Notes: generated from the sequence alone by a model not told the origin. Shown: positions 1 through 6,642, counted from the stretch's first letter. The stretch is DNA of 11,330 nucleotides from Candidatus Brocadiaceae bacterium (GCA_919901895.1 CAKKQI010000041.1:1-11330); one strand, 5' to 3'. Numbers and translations: made by a program.

Positions 1-905
1 GGAATTATAACGTTACTCTGCCTCAACCCAGCGGGGACGATGAAGTCGCTAACCTGATTAAAACATTTAACGGCATGCTGAAAGAATTAAGAGGATACCA
101 TACTTCCCTGGAATCAAAGATTGAAGAAGCGCGGCATAAAATAAAGACAACCCAGGAGCAACTAACCATTGCCCAGCGCCTTTCCGCAACTGGGACTTTA
201 GCCGCCGGCATTGCCCATGAAATAAACAATCCTCTCGGCGGAATTATGAATGCGGTCCAGTCTCTTAAAAAAGGAAACTTACCGTTGGAAAAAACTAGGG
301 AATACCTGGATTTAATTCTTGACGGACTGCAGCGGATGCAGGAAACCCTGAAGAAAATCCTGCAATTTTTTCCGCGTAAACTGGTTCCCCAGGGCCTAGA
401 ATTAAAACCGGTGATTGAGCGGACATTGCAACTGGTCCAGCATCGCCTGGAAGAATACAAAATAACCGTTGCTAATCTGGTCCCGGCCAATATCCCCCAG
501 GTTTTTGGAGATGCCACCGAATTACAGCAGGTTTTTCTCAACCTCTTAATGAATGCCATTGATGCTATTATCAACCTGCGGGAAACCCAACCGGAATTGA
601 CCGACCGCGGGCAAATCAAATTGTTAATTGAATTATCTGGAAAAAACATAACGGTTAGTTTAACCGATGACGGAGCCGGGATGGACGCTCAAACCCTGGA
701 ACATGCTTTTGATATTTTTTATACCACCAAAGAACCGGGCCGCGGCACCGGGTTGGGACTAGCCGTGGTCCATAATATTATTGAAAACCACGGCGGAAAA
801 ATTTACATCCAGAGTAAAAAAGGACGCGGTACCACCATAAAAATCACTTTGCCGGTCCTCCAGGAAACATTAGAACTGATGACCAGTCCGGAAAAGAATA
901 GATGA
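1..905 (+). CDS. Sensor histidine kinase, 3' part (HAMP-HisKA-HATPase_c)
   Basis: Two-component sensor kinase that autophosphorylates on histidine and passes phosphate to a response regulator, probably at the membrane. The frame is open from base 3, so the start lies upstream of the window; the ATG at 75 is internal. The first ~30 codons (DDEVANLIKTFNGMLKEL) are the second helix of a HAMP linker. A coiled-coil segment and a HisKA H-box follow, AGIAHEINNPLGG, with the phospho-accepting His codon at 216-218. The ATPase domain has an N-box (FLNLLMNAIDAI), G1 (DDGAGMD), an F-box (FDIFYTTK) and G2 (GRGTGLGLAVV). Both lobes are intact and it ends at a normal TGA. The HEINNPL type resembles NtrB/ZraS-like kinases. 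No response regulator follows, so its partner may be upstream. The sensing domain and signal are not visible. Confidence 0.95.
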   Translation, partial: NYNVTLPQPSGDDEVANLIKTFNGMLKELRGYHTSLESKIEEARHKIKTTQEQLTIAQRLSATGTLAAGIAHEINNPLGGIMNAVQSLKKGNLPLEKTREYLDLILDGLQRMQETLKKILQFFPRKLVPQGLELKPVIERTLQLVQHRLEEYKITVANLVPANIPQVFGDATELQQVFLNLLMNAIDAIINLRETQPELTDRGQIKLLIELSGKNITVSLTDDGAGMDAQTLEHAFDIFYTTKEPGRGTGLGLAVVHNIIENHGGKIYIQSKKGRGTTIKITLPVLQETLELMTSPEKNR

Positions 906-1146
906 TCATTAGAGCCTATCCTAAAACAGCGAGGGTAGAAACAGGTCTCCAGACCTGTTTCTATTCATTATTTCGGATCGGCCTGTCCCGATCCGCCTAA
1001 GGCGGAGCAGGATGGTGAACCCTACGTGGTTCACCAATTAGATCTTTCCCCCGCCAAGGCGGGGTCAGGATCAAGGAAAATCTGCCCCTCCAGCCGTGGC
1101 GGGCCCCGATACAATCGTGGCGGGAGCGGGGGCAGATTTTCCTTGA
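906..1146. repeat. Spacer filled with consecutive perfect hairpins
   Basis: Nearly the whole spacer consists of inverted repeats placed end to end. Arms: 936-948/951-963 (13 bp, perfect); 974-981/988-995 (8 bp, perfect); 992-997/1001-1006 (TCCGCC-TAA-GGCGGA); 1013-1021/1028-1036 (TGGTGAACC/GGTTCACCA, perfect); 1049-1055/1058-1064 (CCCCGCC-AA-GGCGGGG); 1071-1088/1129-1146 (18 bp, perfect, 40-base interior). The first could end transcription of the kinase gene, but no U-run follows, so a simple intrinsic terminator is not supported. The 992-1006 unit is repeated exactly inside rplS (3186-3200). I see no ORF or known RNA here. Confidence 0.85.
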
Positions 1147-1171
1147 CAAATAAGTTAATTTTCGGTTTAAT
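1143..1171 (+). promoter_or_regulatory. Sigma70-type promoter for the 156-aa gene
   Basis: A consensus -35 TTGACA lies at 1143-1148. A 17-base spacer follows, then -10 TTTAAT at 1166-1171 (5 of 6 matches). The first four bases of the -35 box are also the end of the right arm of the 18-bp inverted repeat at 1071-1146, so a cruciform or bound protein there would touch the promoter. Confidence 0.7.
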
Positions 1172-1190
1172 TAAAGACGATAAATAAAAA

Positions 1191-1200
1191 AGAGGCCTCT
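1191..1200 (+). promoter_or_regulatory. Ribosome binding site inside a 10-base palindrome
   Basis: AGAGGCCTCT is a perfect palindrome that contains GAGG, seven bases before the ATG at 1203. This supports that start. The palindrome has no loop, so it is more likely to matter as DNA than as an RNA hairpin. Confidence 0.5.
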
Positions 1201-1202
1201 TT

Positions 1203-1673
1203 ATGCCATTGACTCAAAATTCAACCCCGTTAAAAATGCCAGAGATACAACCGTTAATGCCAGATAAATCATATTTAGGGAAATTAGAACAAGAGTTCTG
1301 TTCCGGTAAATTCAGCAATATTGAAAAAGACCTGGAATTATTTATTATCCAGCATAAAAACGATATTAAACGTTTTCGGGACACCGAACTAACCAAAATT
1401 AAAGATACCGGCGTTTCCGATGAACTGGCGATTAAATTATTTATTATGCGCACCCGCTCAATTAATCCTCTAGAAGAAATAAAATTGGAACTGGACGAGA
1501 TTGAAAAAGAAATCTGGTATCAGGGTGAAAAAACCAACGGGCTGATAAACCGGGAACAGGTCACCAAGAAATGGTGTGAGCAACATGCCGCCGGCTGGCG
1601 TGACCATTGGGTCATGACGGTGCTTTACGTCTTTGAACGCTTTAAAGATAAATTTATCAAACTCATCCAGTGA
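1203..1673 (+). CDS. Unrecognised 156-aa protein, upstream of rluD-like gene
   Basis: I do not recognise the family. The protein is soluble, charged and mostly helical in appearance, with no signal peptide or membrane segment. The N-terminal ~25 residues are proline-rich and probably disordered (PLTQNSTPLKMPEIQPLMP). The middle is rich in Glu, Lys and Ile and coiled-coil-like. The C-terminal part has aromatic positions that look conserved: IWYQGEKTNG, KKWCEQHAAGWRDHW, then a VLYVFERFKDKF helix. It has a strong promoter (1143-1171) and an SD-like site, and codon use like its neighbours, so it is probably real. Its TGA overlaps the GTG of the next gene (GTGA), which indicates translational coupling with the pseudouridine synthase. 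A ribosome- or RNA-related role is only a guess from context. Confidence 0.75.
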   Translation: MPLTQNSTPLKMPEIQPLMPDKSYLGKLEQEFCSGKFSNIEKDLELFIIQHKNDIKRFRDTELTKIKDTGVSDELAIKLFIMRTRSINPLEEIKLELDEIEKEIWYQGEKTNGLINREQVTKKWCEQHAAGWRDHWVMTVLYVFERFKDKFIKLIQ

Positions 1674-2740
1674 CATTCCAAAAATCATCCCGCCGAGGCG
1701 GGGCGCCCATTCAAATTAATTGGGAACAATGCACTTCAGTAACTATCCCGGTGAAAAAATCAGGCCTGGAAACATACCGCATTGATGTTTATTTAACCAA
1801 ACGATTAAACGAATATTCCCGAACCTTAATTCAACGTCTGATCAAAGAAGGTCTGGTTAAAGTAAACCAGCACCGGACCAAGCCCAGTTACGAATTAAAC
1901 CAGGGTGATATTATTGAGGTGGCACTACCCCGCCTGATAAAACCGCAAACGGTGGCCGAAGACATCCCGCTTGATGTTATTTATGAAGATAACGACATTA
2001 TTGCGATAAACAAACCTCCGGGAATGGTGGTTCATCCGGCGGCCGGTCACTGGCGCGGCACGCTGGTTAATGCTTTATTACACCACTGTGATTCATTAGG
2101 CGGTGACCCCACTAAAGCGGAGCGAACCAGACCGACCCAAAACCAGGGGGAAGATATTTACCGGCCGGGCATTGTCCACCGGCTGGATAAAAATACCAGC
2201 GGCATAATTCTGGCTGCTAAAACCGCCCGGGCTTATCTTTCCTTAGGAAAACAATTTGCCGGAAGACAAATTTTTAAAGAATACCTGGCGGTGGTTCACG
2301 GCCAGGTCCAGTTTGATTCGGATACGATTGTTAAACCTCTGGGACGGCACCAGAAAGAACGAGAAAAAATGGCGGTGCGTAAAGAAGGCGAGGGCCGTGA
2401 AGCGATCTCTTACTATGAATTGCAGGAAAGATTCAAAAAATTCAGCGTGGTAAAAGTTTTTCCCAAAACCGGACGAACTCATCAAATCCGGGTTCATCTG
2501 GCTTCCATCAAACACCCGATTGCCGGTGATGTAACTTACGGAGGCAAAAAAGAAATTTTTTTATCGGATATCGGCGACCTTTCTCTCTCCCAACCGGACG
2601 ATCTTTTATTAGACCGCCCGGCCCTGCATGCCGCCCGGATAACTTTTACGCATCCGGCCACCGATGAAAGTCTTTCTTTAACCGCCGAAACCGCCCCGGA
2701 TATCAAAAACTTTATCCAGCGGCTCAAACAATACAAATAA
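1670..2740 (+). CDS. RluA/RluD-family ribosomal RNA pseudouridine synthase
   Basis: Converts specific uridines of structured RNA, most likely 23S rRNA, to pseudouridine. An S4 RNA-binding domain spans about residues 38-87 (IDVYLTKRLNEYSRTLIQRL ... GLVKVN ... GDIIEV). The catalytic domain follows with NKPPGMVVHPA, the signature GIVHRLDKNTSG (catalytic Asp ~173) and GRTHQIRVHLASIKHPIAGD. The start is taken as GTG at 1670, overlapping the previous stop by four bases; neither it nor the in-frame GTG at 1751 has a clear SD. The N-terminal 30 residues lie outside the family core and their codons include the palindrome CCCGCC-GA-GGCGGG (1689-1702). About 15-18 extra residues (DPTKAERTRPTQNQGED) lie before the HRLD motif compared with typical RluD. 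The family is clear; the exact target uridine cannot be assigned. Confidence 0.93.
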   Translation: MTFQKSSRRGGAPIQINWEQCTSVTIPVKKSGLETYRIDVYLTKRLNEYSRTLIQRLIKEGLVKVNQHRTKPSYELNQGDIIEVALPRLIKPQTVAEDIPLDVIYEDNDIIAINKPPGMVVHPAAGHWRGTLVNALLHHCDSLGGDPTKAERTRPTQNQGEDIYRPGIVHRLDKNTSGIILAAKTARAYLSLGKQFAGRQIFKEYLAVVHGQVQFDSDTIVKPLGRHQKEREKMAVRKEGEGREAISYYELQERFKKFSVVKVFPKTGRTHQIRVHLASIKHPIAGDVTYGGKKEIFLSDIGDLSLSQPDDLLLDRPALHAARITFTHPATDESLSLTAETAPDIKNFIQRLKQYK

Positions 2741-2748
2741 TAAAAAAC

Positions 2749-2777
2749 TTGACGCCGGGCGGAAAAACTGGTAGATT
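2749..2777 (+). promoter_or_regulatory. Predicted promoter for rplS
   Basis: TTGACG at 2749-2754 (5/6), a 17-base spacer and TAGATT at 2772-2777 (4/6). It lies between the rluD-like stop and rplS. An SD-like AAGGA at 2797-2801 follows, seven bases before the rplS ATG. Confidence 0.55.
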
Positions 2778-2808
2778 ATTTTTTTAATTCGTTAATAAGG
2801 AAAAAATT

Positions 2809-3240
2809 ATGCCTATCTTAGAAGAACTCTCCAGAGCCGCGATGAAAAAGAAAGTCCCCCATTTTGAAGTTGGTGATACGGTTGATGTTCACGTAAAAAT
2901 TAAGGAAGGCGACCGCGAAAGAATCCAGATTTTCAACGGAGTGGTTATTTCCAGGCAGGGAGGATTGTCTCAGGAAACTTTTACCGTCCGCCGGATCGTC
3001 CAAGGCGAAGGCGTTGAAAGAATATTTCTATTGCATTCCCCTTTGATTGGCGATATTGTTATCAAAAGAAAAGGAAACCCGCGCCGGGCTAAACTTTATT
3101 ATTTAAGAAAACGAAGCGGCAAGTCCGCTAAAATCAAAGAGAAATTAGGCGAAATTCCCGGCGAAGAAACGGCCAGCCCCGATACTCCGCCTAAGGCGGA
3201 CGAAGCCAGTCCGGCTGAAGAAACAGCATCATCTTTATAA
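2809..3240 (+). CDS. rplS: 50S ribosomal protein L19
   Basis: Structural protein of the large ribosomal subunit, at the interface with 30S. The L19 core covers about residues 1-117: the FEVGDTVDVHVKIKEGDRERIQ barrel start is followed by FNGVVISRQGGL, FTVRRIVQGEGVERIFLLHSP and the basic RRAKLYYLRKRSGKSAKIKE. The usual length is ~115 residues. Here ~25 extra C-terminal residues form an acidic, Ala/Pro/Glu-rich tail (PGEETASPDTPPKADEASPA). The codons of this tail contain the palindrome TCCGCC-TAA-GGCGGA (3186-3200), identical to an intergenic copy at 992-1006. The SD AAGGA is well placed. The gene is not next to trmD or rpsP here but follows an rRNA-modification gene and precedes ruvB. Confidence 0.97.
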   Translation: MPILEELSRAAMKKKVPHFEVGDTVDVHVKIKEGDRERIQIFNGVVISRQGGLSQETFTVRRIVQGEGVERIFLLHSPLIGDIVIKRKGNPRRAKLYYLRKRSGKSAKIKEKLGEIPGEETASPDTPPKADEASPAEETASSL

Positions 3241-3265
3241 GTAAATTTTTGGAACAAAAATTTAC
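3241..3265. repeat. 10-bp inverted repeat between rplS and ruvB
   Basis: GTAAATTTTT (3241-3250) and AAAAATTTAC (3256-3265) are perfect complements around the loop GGAAC. The element begins on the base after the rplS stop and ends one base before the likely ruvB ATG. It fills the whole gap and holds the only SD-like bases (GGAA) in its loop. It could act as a processing or attenuating hairpin, or control ruvB initiation. It is A/T-only in the stem and lacks a terminator U-run. Confidence 0.6.
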
Positions 3266-3266
3266 A

Positions 3267-4349
3267 ATGAATTCACCTGTTTCTAATAATAAACCTGTCT
3301 CCCCGATACAGGGCCGTCATTCAAACGGAAGTAAACCGGTCGGCCGACCGGTCCGGAATGAAGAAGATTTAAAACTTGACCTGACCCTCAGGCCCGATAA
3401 TTTTGATGAGTTTGTCGGGCAGGATAAAATAGTTCATAATTTAAATATCTATATCAGCGCGGCGCGAAAACGACAGGAACCGTTAGACCATTTGCTTTTT
3501 TCAGGATTACCAGGGCTCGGCAAAACCACTCTGGCCTATCTGGTTGCTAAAGAATGTCAATCATCACTTAAAACCACTTCCGGACCGGTTCTGGAAAAAC
3601 CGGCTGACCTGGCCGGCATTCTCAGCAATCTTAAAAAAGGCGATGTCCTTTTCATAGATGAAATCCACCGCATTCCCACCGTCGTGGAAGAATATCTCTA
3701 TTCGGCAATGGAGGATTTTACTATTAACATTATGATTGATCAGGGACCACACGCCCGGTCAATCACGCTTAATATTCCTCATTTTACCCTGGTGGGCGCG
3801 ACTACCCGGGAAGGACTTTTAACCGATGCCTTGCGCAGCCGGTTCGGCATCTGGGAAAAACTTAATTTATATCACCGGGATGACCTGATAAAAATCATCA
3901 AACGGTCCGCGCAGATTTTAGGCGTCCAGATTGCCCAGCCGGCCGCCGAACTTTTAGCCAGCTGCGGACGCGGCACCCCGCGGGTGGTCAACCGGATGCT
4001 TAAAAGAATCAGGGATTTAGCCCAGATTAAATCTAACAATGTTATTGATGAAAAAATTGCCCATGAGGGGTTGCAAATGCTGGGAATTGATGAAGCCGGA
4101 CTGGATGAAACGGACCGCAAAATTCTTCAAACCCTCATTAATCACGACGGCGGCCCGATGGGATTAAAAACTATTGCCGTTTCAGTCGGCGAAGAAGAAG
4201 ATACCATTGAAGAGGTTTATGAACCTTATTTGATTCAATGCTGCTTTTTAGAAAAAACCCCCCGAGGCCGCAAAGCTACCCGGGCCGCTTATGAACATCT
4301 TAATTCTAAATTACCTGCGGAATCAAACCAAAAAAATATTTTTAAATAA
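3267..4349 (+). CDS. ruvB: Holliday junction branch migration ATPase RuvB
   Basis: Hexameric AAA+ motor that drives branch migration with RuvA during recombinational repair. Visible motifs: the LRPDNFDEFVGQ N-terminal signature, Walker A GLPGLGKTT (GPPGLGKT in most RuvB; one substitution), Walker B LFIDEIHRI, sensor 1 LVGATTREG, arginine finger region LRSRFG, sensor 2 GTPRVVNRML. The winged-helix domain has GGPMGLKTIAVSVGEE, VYEPYLIQ and TPRGRKAT. The start is set at ATG 3267; an in-frame TTG at 3249 would add six residues and has no SD. The ~35 residues before the core are a Pro/Ser/Asn-rich extension whose codons include a perfect 18-base palindrome (3335-3352). ruvA and ruvC are not in the window. 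The gene ends immediately beside the convergent ftsB-like gene. Confidence 0.97.
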   Translation: MNSPVSNNKPVSPIQGRHSNGSKPVGRPVRNEEDLKLDLTLRPDNFDEFVGQDKIVHNLNIYISAARKRQEPLDHLLFSGLPGLGKTTLAYLVAKECQSSLKTTSGPVLEKPADLAGILSNLKKGDVLFIDEIHRIPTVVEEYLYSAMEDFTINIMIDQGPHARSITLNIPHFTLVGATTREGLLTDALRSRFGIWEKLNLYHRDDLIKIIKRSAQILGVQIAQPAAELLASCGRGTPRVVNRMLKRIRDLAQIKSNNVIDEKIAHEGLQMLGIDEAGLDETDRKILQTLINHDGGPMGLKTIAVSVGEEEDTIEEVYEPYLIQCCFLEKTPRGRKATRAAYEHLNSKLPAESNQKNIFK

Positions 4350-4682
4350 TTATTGGGCTTGAAGGTGGTGCGGTTTGATAACGATCTCCCCTTCCTGAAG
4401 CATATTTAACTCCTGGCGCATCACCATTTCCAGGTAAAAGGGATCTTCCTGAATGGCGGTAATTTCCCGACGCAGGTGTTTATTCTGGTAATCTAAAAAT
4501 TGCGTTTCGTAATTTAATTTTATGAAATGCTCTTTCAGTCGCATATTTTTCTGGTGAGCGGCCAGCGTCGTGGTCAACAAGAACACAATAATCCCGCCTG
4601 TTAAAACCAACCAGAAAATTATCGTGGCGCTTCGGACGGTTCGCGCAACGGCCGACCGGTTAGATCTTAAATATTGCAACAT
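4350..4682 (-). CDS. FtsB/DivIC-family septum formation initiator
   Basis: Small bitopic division protein of the FtsB/DivIC type, expected to bridge FtsL and FtsQ at the septum. It has a short basic cytoplasmic N-terminus (residues 1-19), one membrane helix (about 21-42, ATIIFWLVLTGGIIVFLL) and a periplasmic coiled coil (about 43-80). The family-type end is DPFYLEMVMRQELNMLQEGEIVI, matching the DP.yiE..aR..L....pGE pattern. Its 110 residues are normal for the family. On the minus strand AGAGGGAG (4692-4699) lies nine bases before the ATG, a good ribosome site. It is divergent from psd and convergent with ruvB, with the two stop codons touching, so no terminator fits between them. FtsB and DivIC cannot be separated from sequence alone. 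Confidence 0.88.
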   Translation of the reverse strand: MLQYLRSNRSAVARTVRSATIIFWLVLTGGIIVFLLTTTLAAHQKNMRLKEHFIKLNYETQFLDYQNKHLRREITAIQEDPFYLEMVMRQELNMLQEGEIVIKPHHLQAQ

Positions 4683-4727
4683 TGGTTGCTGCTCCCTCTT
4701 AAGCAGTCAACCCTCTCTCAACGACTG

Positions 4728-4744
4728 ATCCGCTTGAAGCGGAT
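4728..4744. repeat. Small hairpin in the ftsB-psd divergent spacer
   Basis: ATCCGCT (4728-4734) and AGCGGAT (4738-4744) form a perfect 7-bp stem with a three-base loop TGA. It lies between two divergent genes, upstream of the psd promoter. It resembles the other TCCGC-type palindromes in the window. Confidence 0.5.
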
Positions 4745-4791
4745 AAAACTAATGACGATCTCACGAATCGGCATTACCCCTAAATAAATGC

Positions 4792-4820
4792 TTGACATTC
4801 TCGGTTATCAATTATAATAT
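4792..4820 (+). promoter_or_regulatory. Promoter for psd-pssA
   Basis: A perfect TTGACA at 4792-4797 is followed by a perfect TATAAT at 4813-4818 with a short 15-base spacer. An alternative -10, TAATAT at 4815-4820, gives the usual 17-base spacer. Either would leave a ~60-base AT-rich leader before the psd ATG. That leader has no clear SD. Confidence 0.65.
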
Positions 4821-4885
4821 TGTGTTAATCATATCGGCAATTAAATTATATAACTTTAATTCTGGCCGTTGGTTTACCGAACTAT

Positions 4886-5542
4886 ATGAAATTACCTATT
4901 ACTAAATATGGCGTAAAAGAAATAATTTTAGTCGCCCTATTTTCTATTATCATGGGATTGCTTTTAATAAAAGTGCATTCTGCTTTGATTGCTGTCCCTC
5001 TTTTGTTATTTTCATTTGTTCTTTATTTTTTTCGTGACCCGGTTCGGGTTAGCCCGGAAGGTGAGCATCTGGTCGTCGCGCCGGCCGACGGACGCGTGGT
5101 TGAAATCAGTGAAGTCTATGAAAACAAATTTATCAATCAGCCGTCCGTCAAAATCGGCATTTTTCTTTCTCTTTTCAATGTCCATATCAACCGGGCGCCT
5201 TATGCCGGGCAGGTCATCTGGACCAATTATCAAAAAGGTAAATTCTTGGTTGCCTCCGATCCCCGGGCCGGCGATTTAAACGAAAACAACTCAATCGGGC
5301 TATTATGCGCCGGTTCAACCCCTTTTAAAATTTTAATCAGGCAGATTGCCGGTATTATCGCCCGAAGAATCGTTTGTTTCTGCGTGACTAATGACCGGGT
5401 AAACAAAGGCGATAAAATCGGTTTAATAAAATTCGGCTCACGGACAGAGTTATATTTACCGAAAGATAAAATAAAGGAATTAAAAGTAACCTTAAACGAC
5501 CGGGTTAAAGGAGGCGAAACAATTATATGCCATCTCCATTAA
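4886..5542 (+). CDS. psd: Phosphatidylserine decarboxylase, short type
   Basis: Pyruvoyl enzyme that decarboxylates phosphatidylserine to phosphatidylethanolamine at the membrane. Two hydrophobic helices (about residues 12-30 and 32-48) are followed by FFRDPVRVSP, the APADGRVVE motif (Asp ~68), NVHINRAPYAG (His ~100), NENN (~132-135) and the self-cleavage site KFGSRTELYLP. Ser ~185 there becomes the pyruvoyl group of the small chain. At 218 residues it matches the compact psd subfamily rather than the ~300-residue E. coli form. The start follows a strong promoter but has no obvious SD. It overlaps pssA by 16 bases, which couples the two consecutive enzymes of phosphatidylethanolamine synthesis. 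Confidence 0.95.
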   Translation: MKLPITKYGVKEIILVALFSIIMGLLLIKVHSALIAVPLLLFSFVLYFFRDPVRVSPEGEHLVVAPADGRVVEISEVYENKFINQPSVKIGIFLSLFNVHINRAPYAGQVIWTNYQKGKFLVASDPRAGDLNENNSIGLLCAGSTPFKILIRQIAGIIARRIVCFCVTNDRVNKGDKIGLIKFGSRTELYLPKDKIKELKVTLNDRVKGGETIICHLH

Positions 5543-6423
5543 AATCAAAAACCTGGCTGCCGGTGAAGCCGGTAAAAAGAAAAAAACTGCTCCGGGTGGC
5601 CATTTTACCGACCCTGTTAACGTTAGGTAATTTACTTTTCGGATTTTTATCAGTCAATTATATCTTCCGGAATGATTTCAAGCAGGCCACCCTGTGTATA
5701 TTTATAGCCATGATTTTTGATGCGCTGGACGGCCGGATTGCTAAACTTACCAAATCTGCCTCTAATTTTGGAGCGCAACTTGATTCTTTATCGGATCTGA
5801 TTACTTTTGGTTTAGCCCCGGCCCTGTTAATTTATGCCCTGATTAGCAAAAACGGACACCATTTGATTTCTTACCGTTTCACCCTGGCGCTTTCGGCCTT
5901 TTATGTAATCTGCGCGGCTCTTCGCCTGGCGCGTTTTAATATTGAAACACCGGTCGAACAGATAAGTCACGAATATTTTGCAGGGTTACCGACACCGGGA
6001 GCCGCCGGCCTGCTGGCGTCACTGGTCCTTCTTTATTATGACAAAGGACAAAATTTACCTTTACTAATCCTGCTTTTACCTTTTATTTTATTGTTTCTTT
6101 CTATTTTAATGATCACCCGCTTGCGCTATGCCCATCTTCTTAATAAGATATCCCGCACCCAACACCCTTTTACCACTTTGCTGGCGATCCTGTTACTGGG
6201 ATTGCTGCTGGCTTTCAAACTGGAAGAAACCTTATGCGCAATTTTTACCTTATATATCCTCAGCGGACCATTTTTATATATCAAAACACGTTTATCCAGA
6301 CGAACGGCGGATATTATGACCGGAGAAGTAACCGGAACGTCCGCCTCGCTCGCCTCGCCTTTGCGAGAACGAAGCGGGTCGACCGGAGAATTTGGAAATA
6401 AACCGGAAAAGTTTCCAAAATGA
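5527..6423 (+). CDS. pssA: CDP-diacylglycerol-serine O-phosphatidyltransferase
   Basis: Integral membrane enzyme making phosphatidylserine from CDP-diacylglycerol and serine, the step before Psd. The CDP-alcohol phosphotransferase motif is complete in spacing: D65-x2-D68-G-x2-A-K73-x8-G82-x3-D86-x3-D90. Position 73 is Lys where the textbook motif has Arg, a conservative change. LITFGLAPALLIY directly after it is typical of PssA. Several hydrophobic helices follow (about 95-110, 115-133, 155-170, 177-195, 217-250). The start is supported by AAAGGAGG at 5507-5514 inside psd. The last ~35 residues (after IKTRLSRRTADIM) form a hydrophilic Ser/Gly-rich tail. Its DNA has a CTCGC-CTTT-GCGAG hairpin (6354-6367), so repeat sequence may have been added to the gene end. 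The TGA sits in the outer arm of the next repeat cluster. Confidence 0.94.
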   Translation: MPSPLKSKTWLPVKPVKRKKLLRVAILPTLLTLGNLLFGFLSVNYIFRNDFKQATLCIFIAMIFDALDGRIAKLTKSASNFGAQLDSLSDLITFGLAPALLIYALISKNGHHLISYRFTLALSAFYVICAALRLARFNIETPVEQISHEYFAGLPTPGAAGLLASLVLLYYDKGQNLPLLILLLPFILLFLSILMITRLRYAHLLNKISRTQHPFTTLLAILLLGLLLAFKLEETLCAIFTLYILSGPFLYIKTRLSRRTADIMTGEVTGTSASLASPLRERSGSTGEFGNKPEKFPK

Positions 6424-6642
6424 GACTCTTGTCCCGAATGGCACATAGTTAAACCCTAAGGTGTCACCCTGAACGAAGTGAAGGGTCTCTTTTTGTGCTC
6501 GTAATGAGATTCTTCGCTCCGCTCAGAATGACAATAAGGGGATGGTTACCCCTTAACTATGTGCCATTCACTCTTGTCCAGCCAGGGCGGGATAAGAGTC
6601 TCATCCTGAGTCCCCTGATGTCCAGCGGGGGACGAAGGATCT
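6421..6642. repeat. Nested inverted-repeat cluster with three copies of a dispersed repeat
   Basis: Outer arms 6421-6435 and 6589-6603 match in 14 of 15 bases; inner arms 6436-6452 and 6553-6569 are a perfect 17-bp inverted repeat. Inside are two opposed copies of a TGTCAYYCTGARCG...CGAAGRRTCTC repeat: 6462-6489 (+) and 6506-6533 (minus). A third + copy, at 6599-6642 (TCATCCTGAG ... CGAAGGATCT), has its middle replaced by a TCCCC...GGGGGA hairpin. Between right arms, 6571-6598 also folds on itself. Similar TCATTCTGAGCGGAGCGAAG repeats are, to my knowledge, scattered in many bacterial genomes. No transposase is present. The cluster starts at the pssA stop codon and leaves no clear promoter for folK. 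Confidence 0.85.

Noticed and set aside
936..963. Intrinsic terminator for the kinase gene
   Set aside because: The stem is excellent but is followed by a mixed sequence with no U-run, so it was left as part of the repeat array.
6126..6446. 106-codon minus-strand frame over the end of pssA
   Set aside because: It is antisense to a clear PssA with membrane helices and has no domain of its own.
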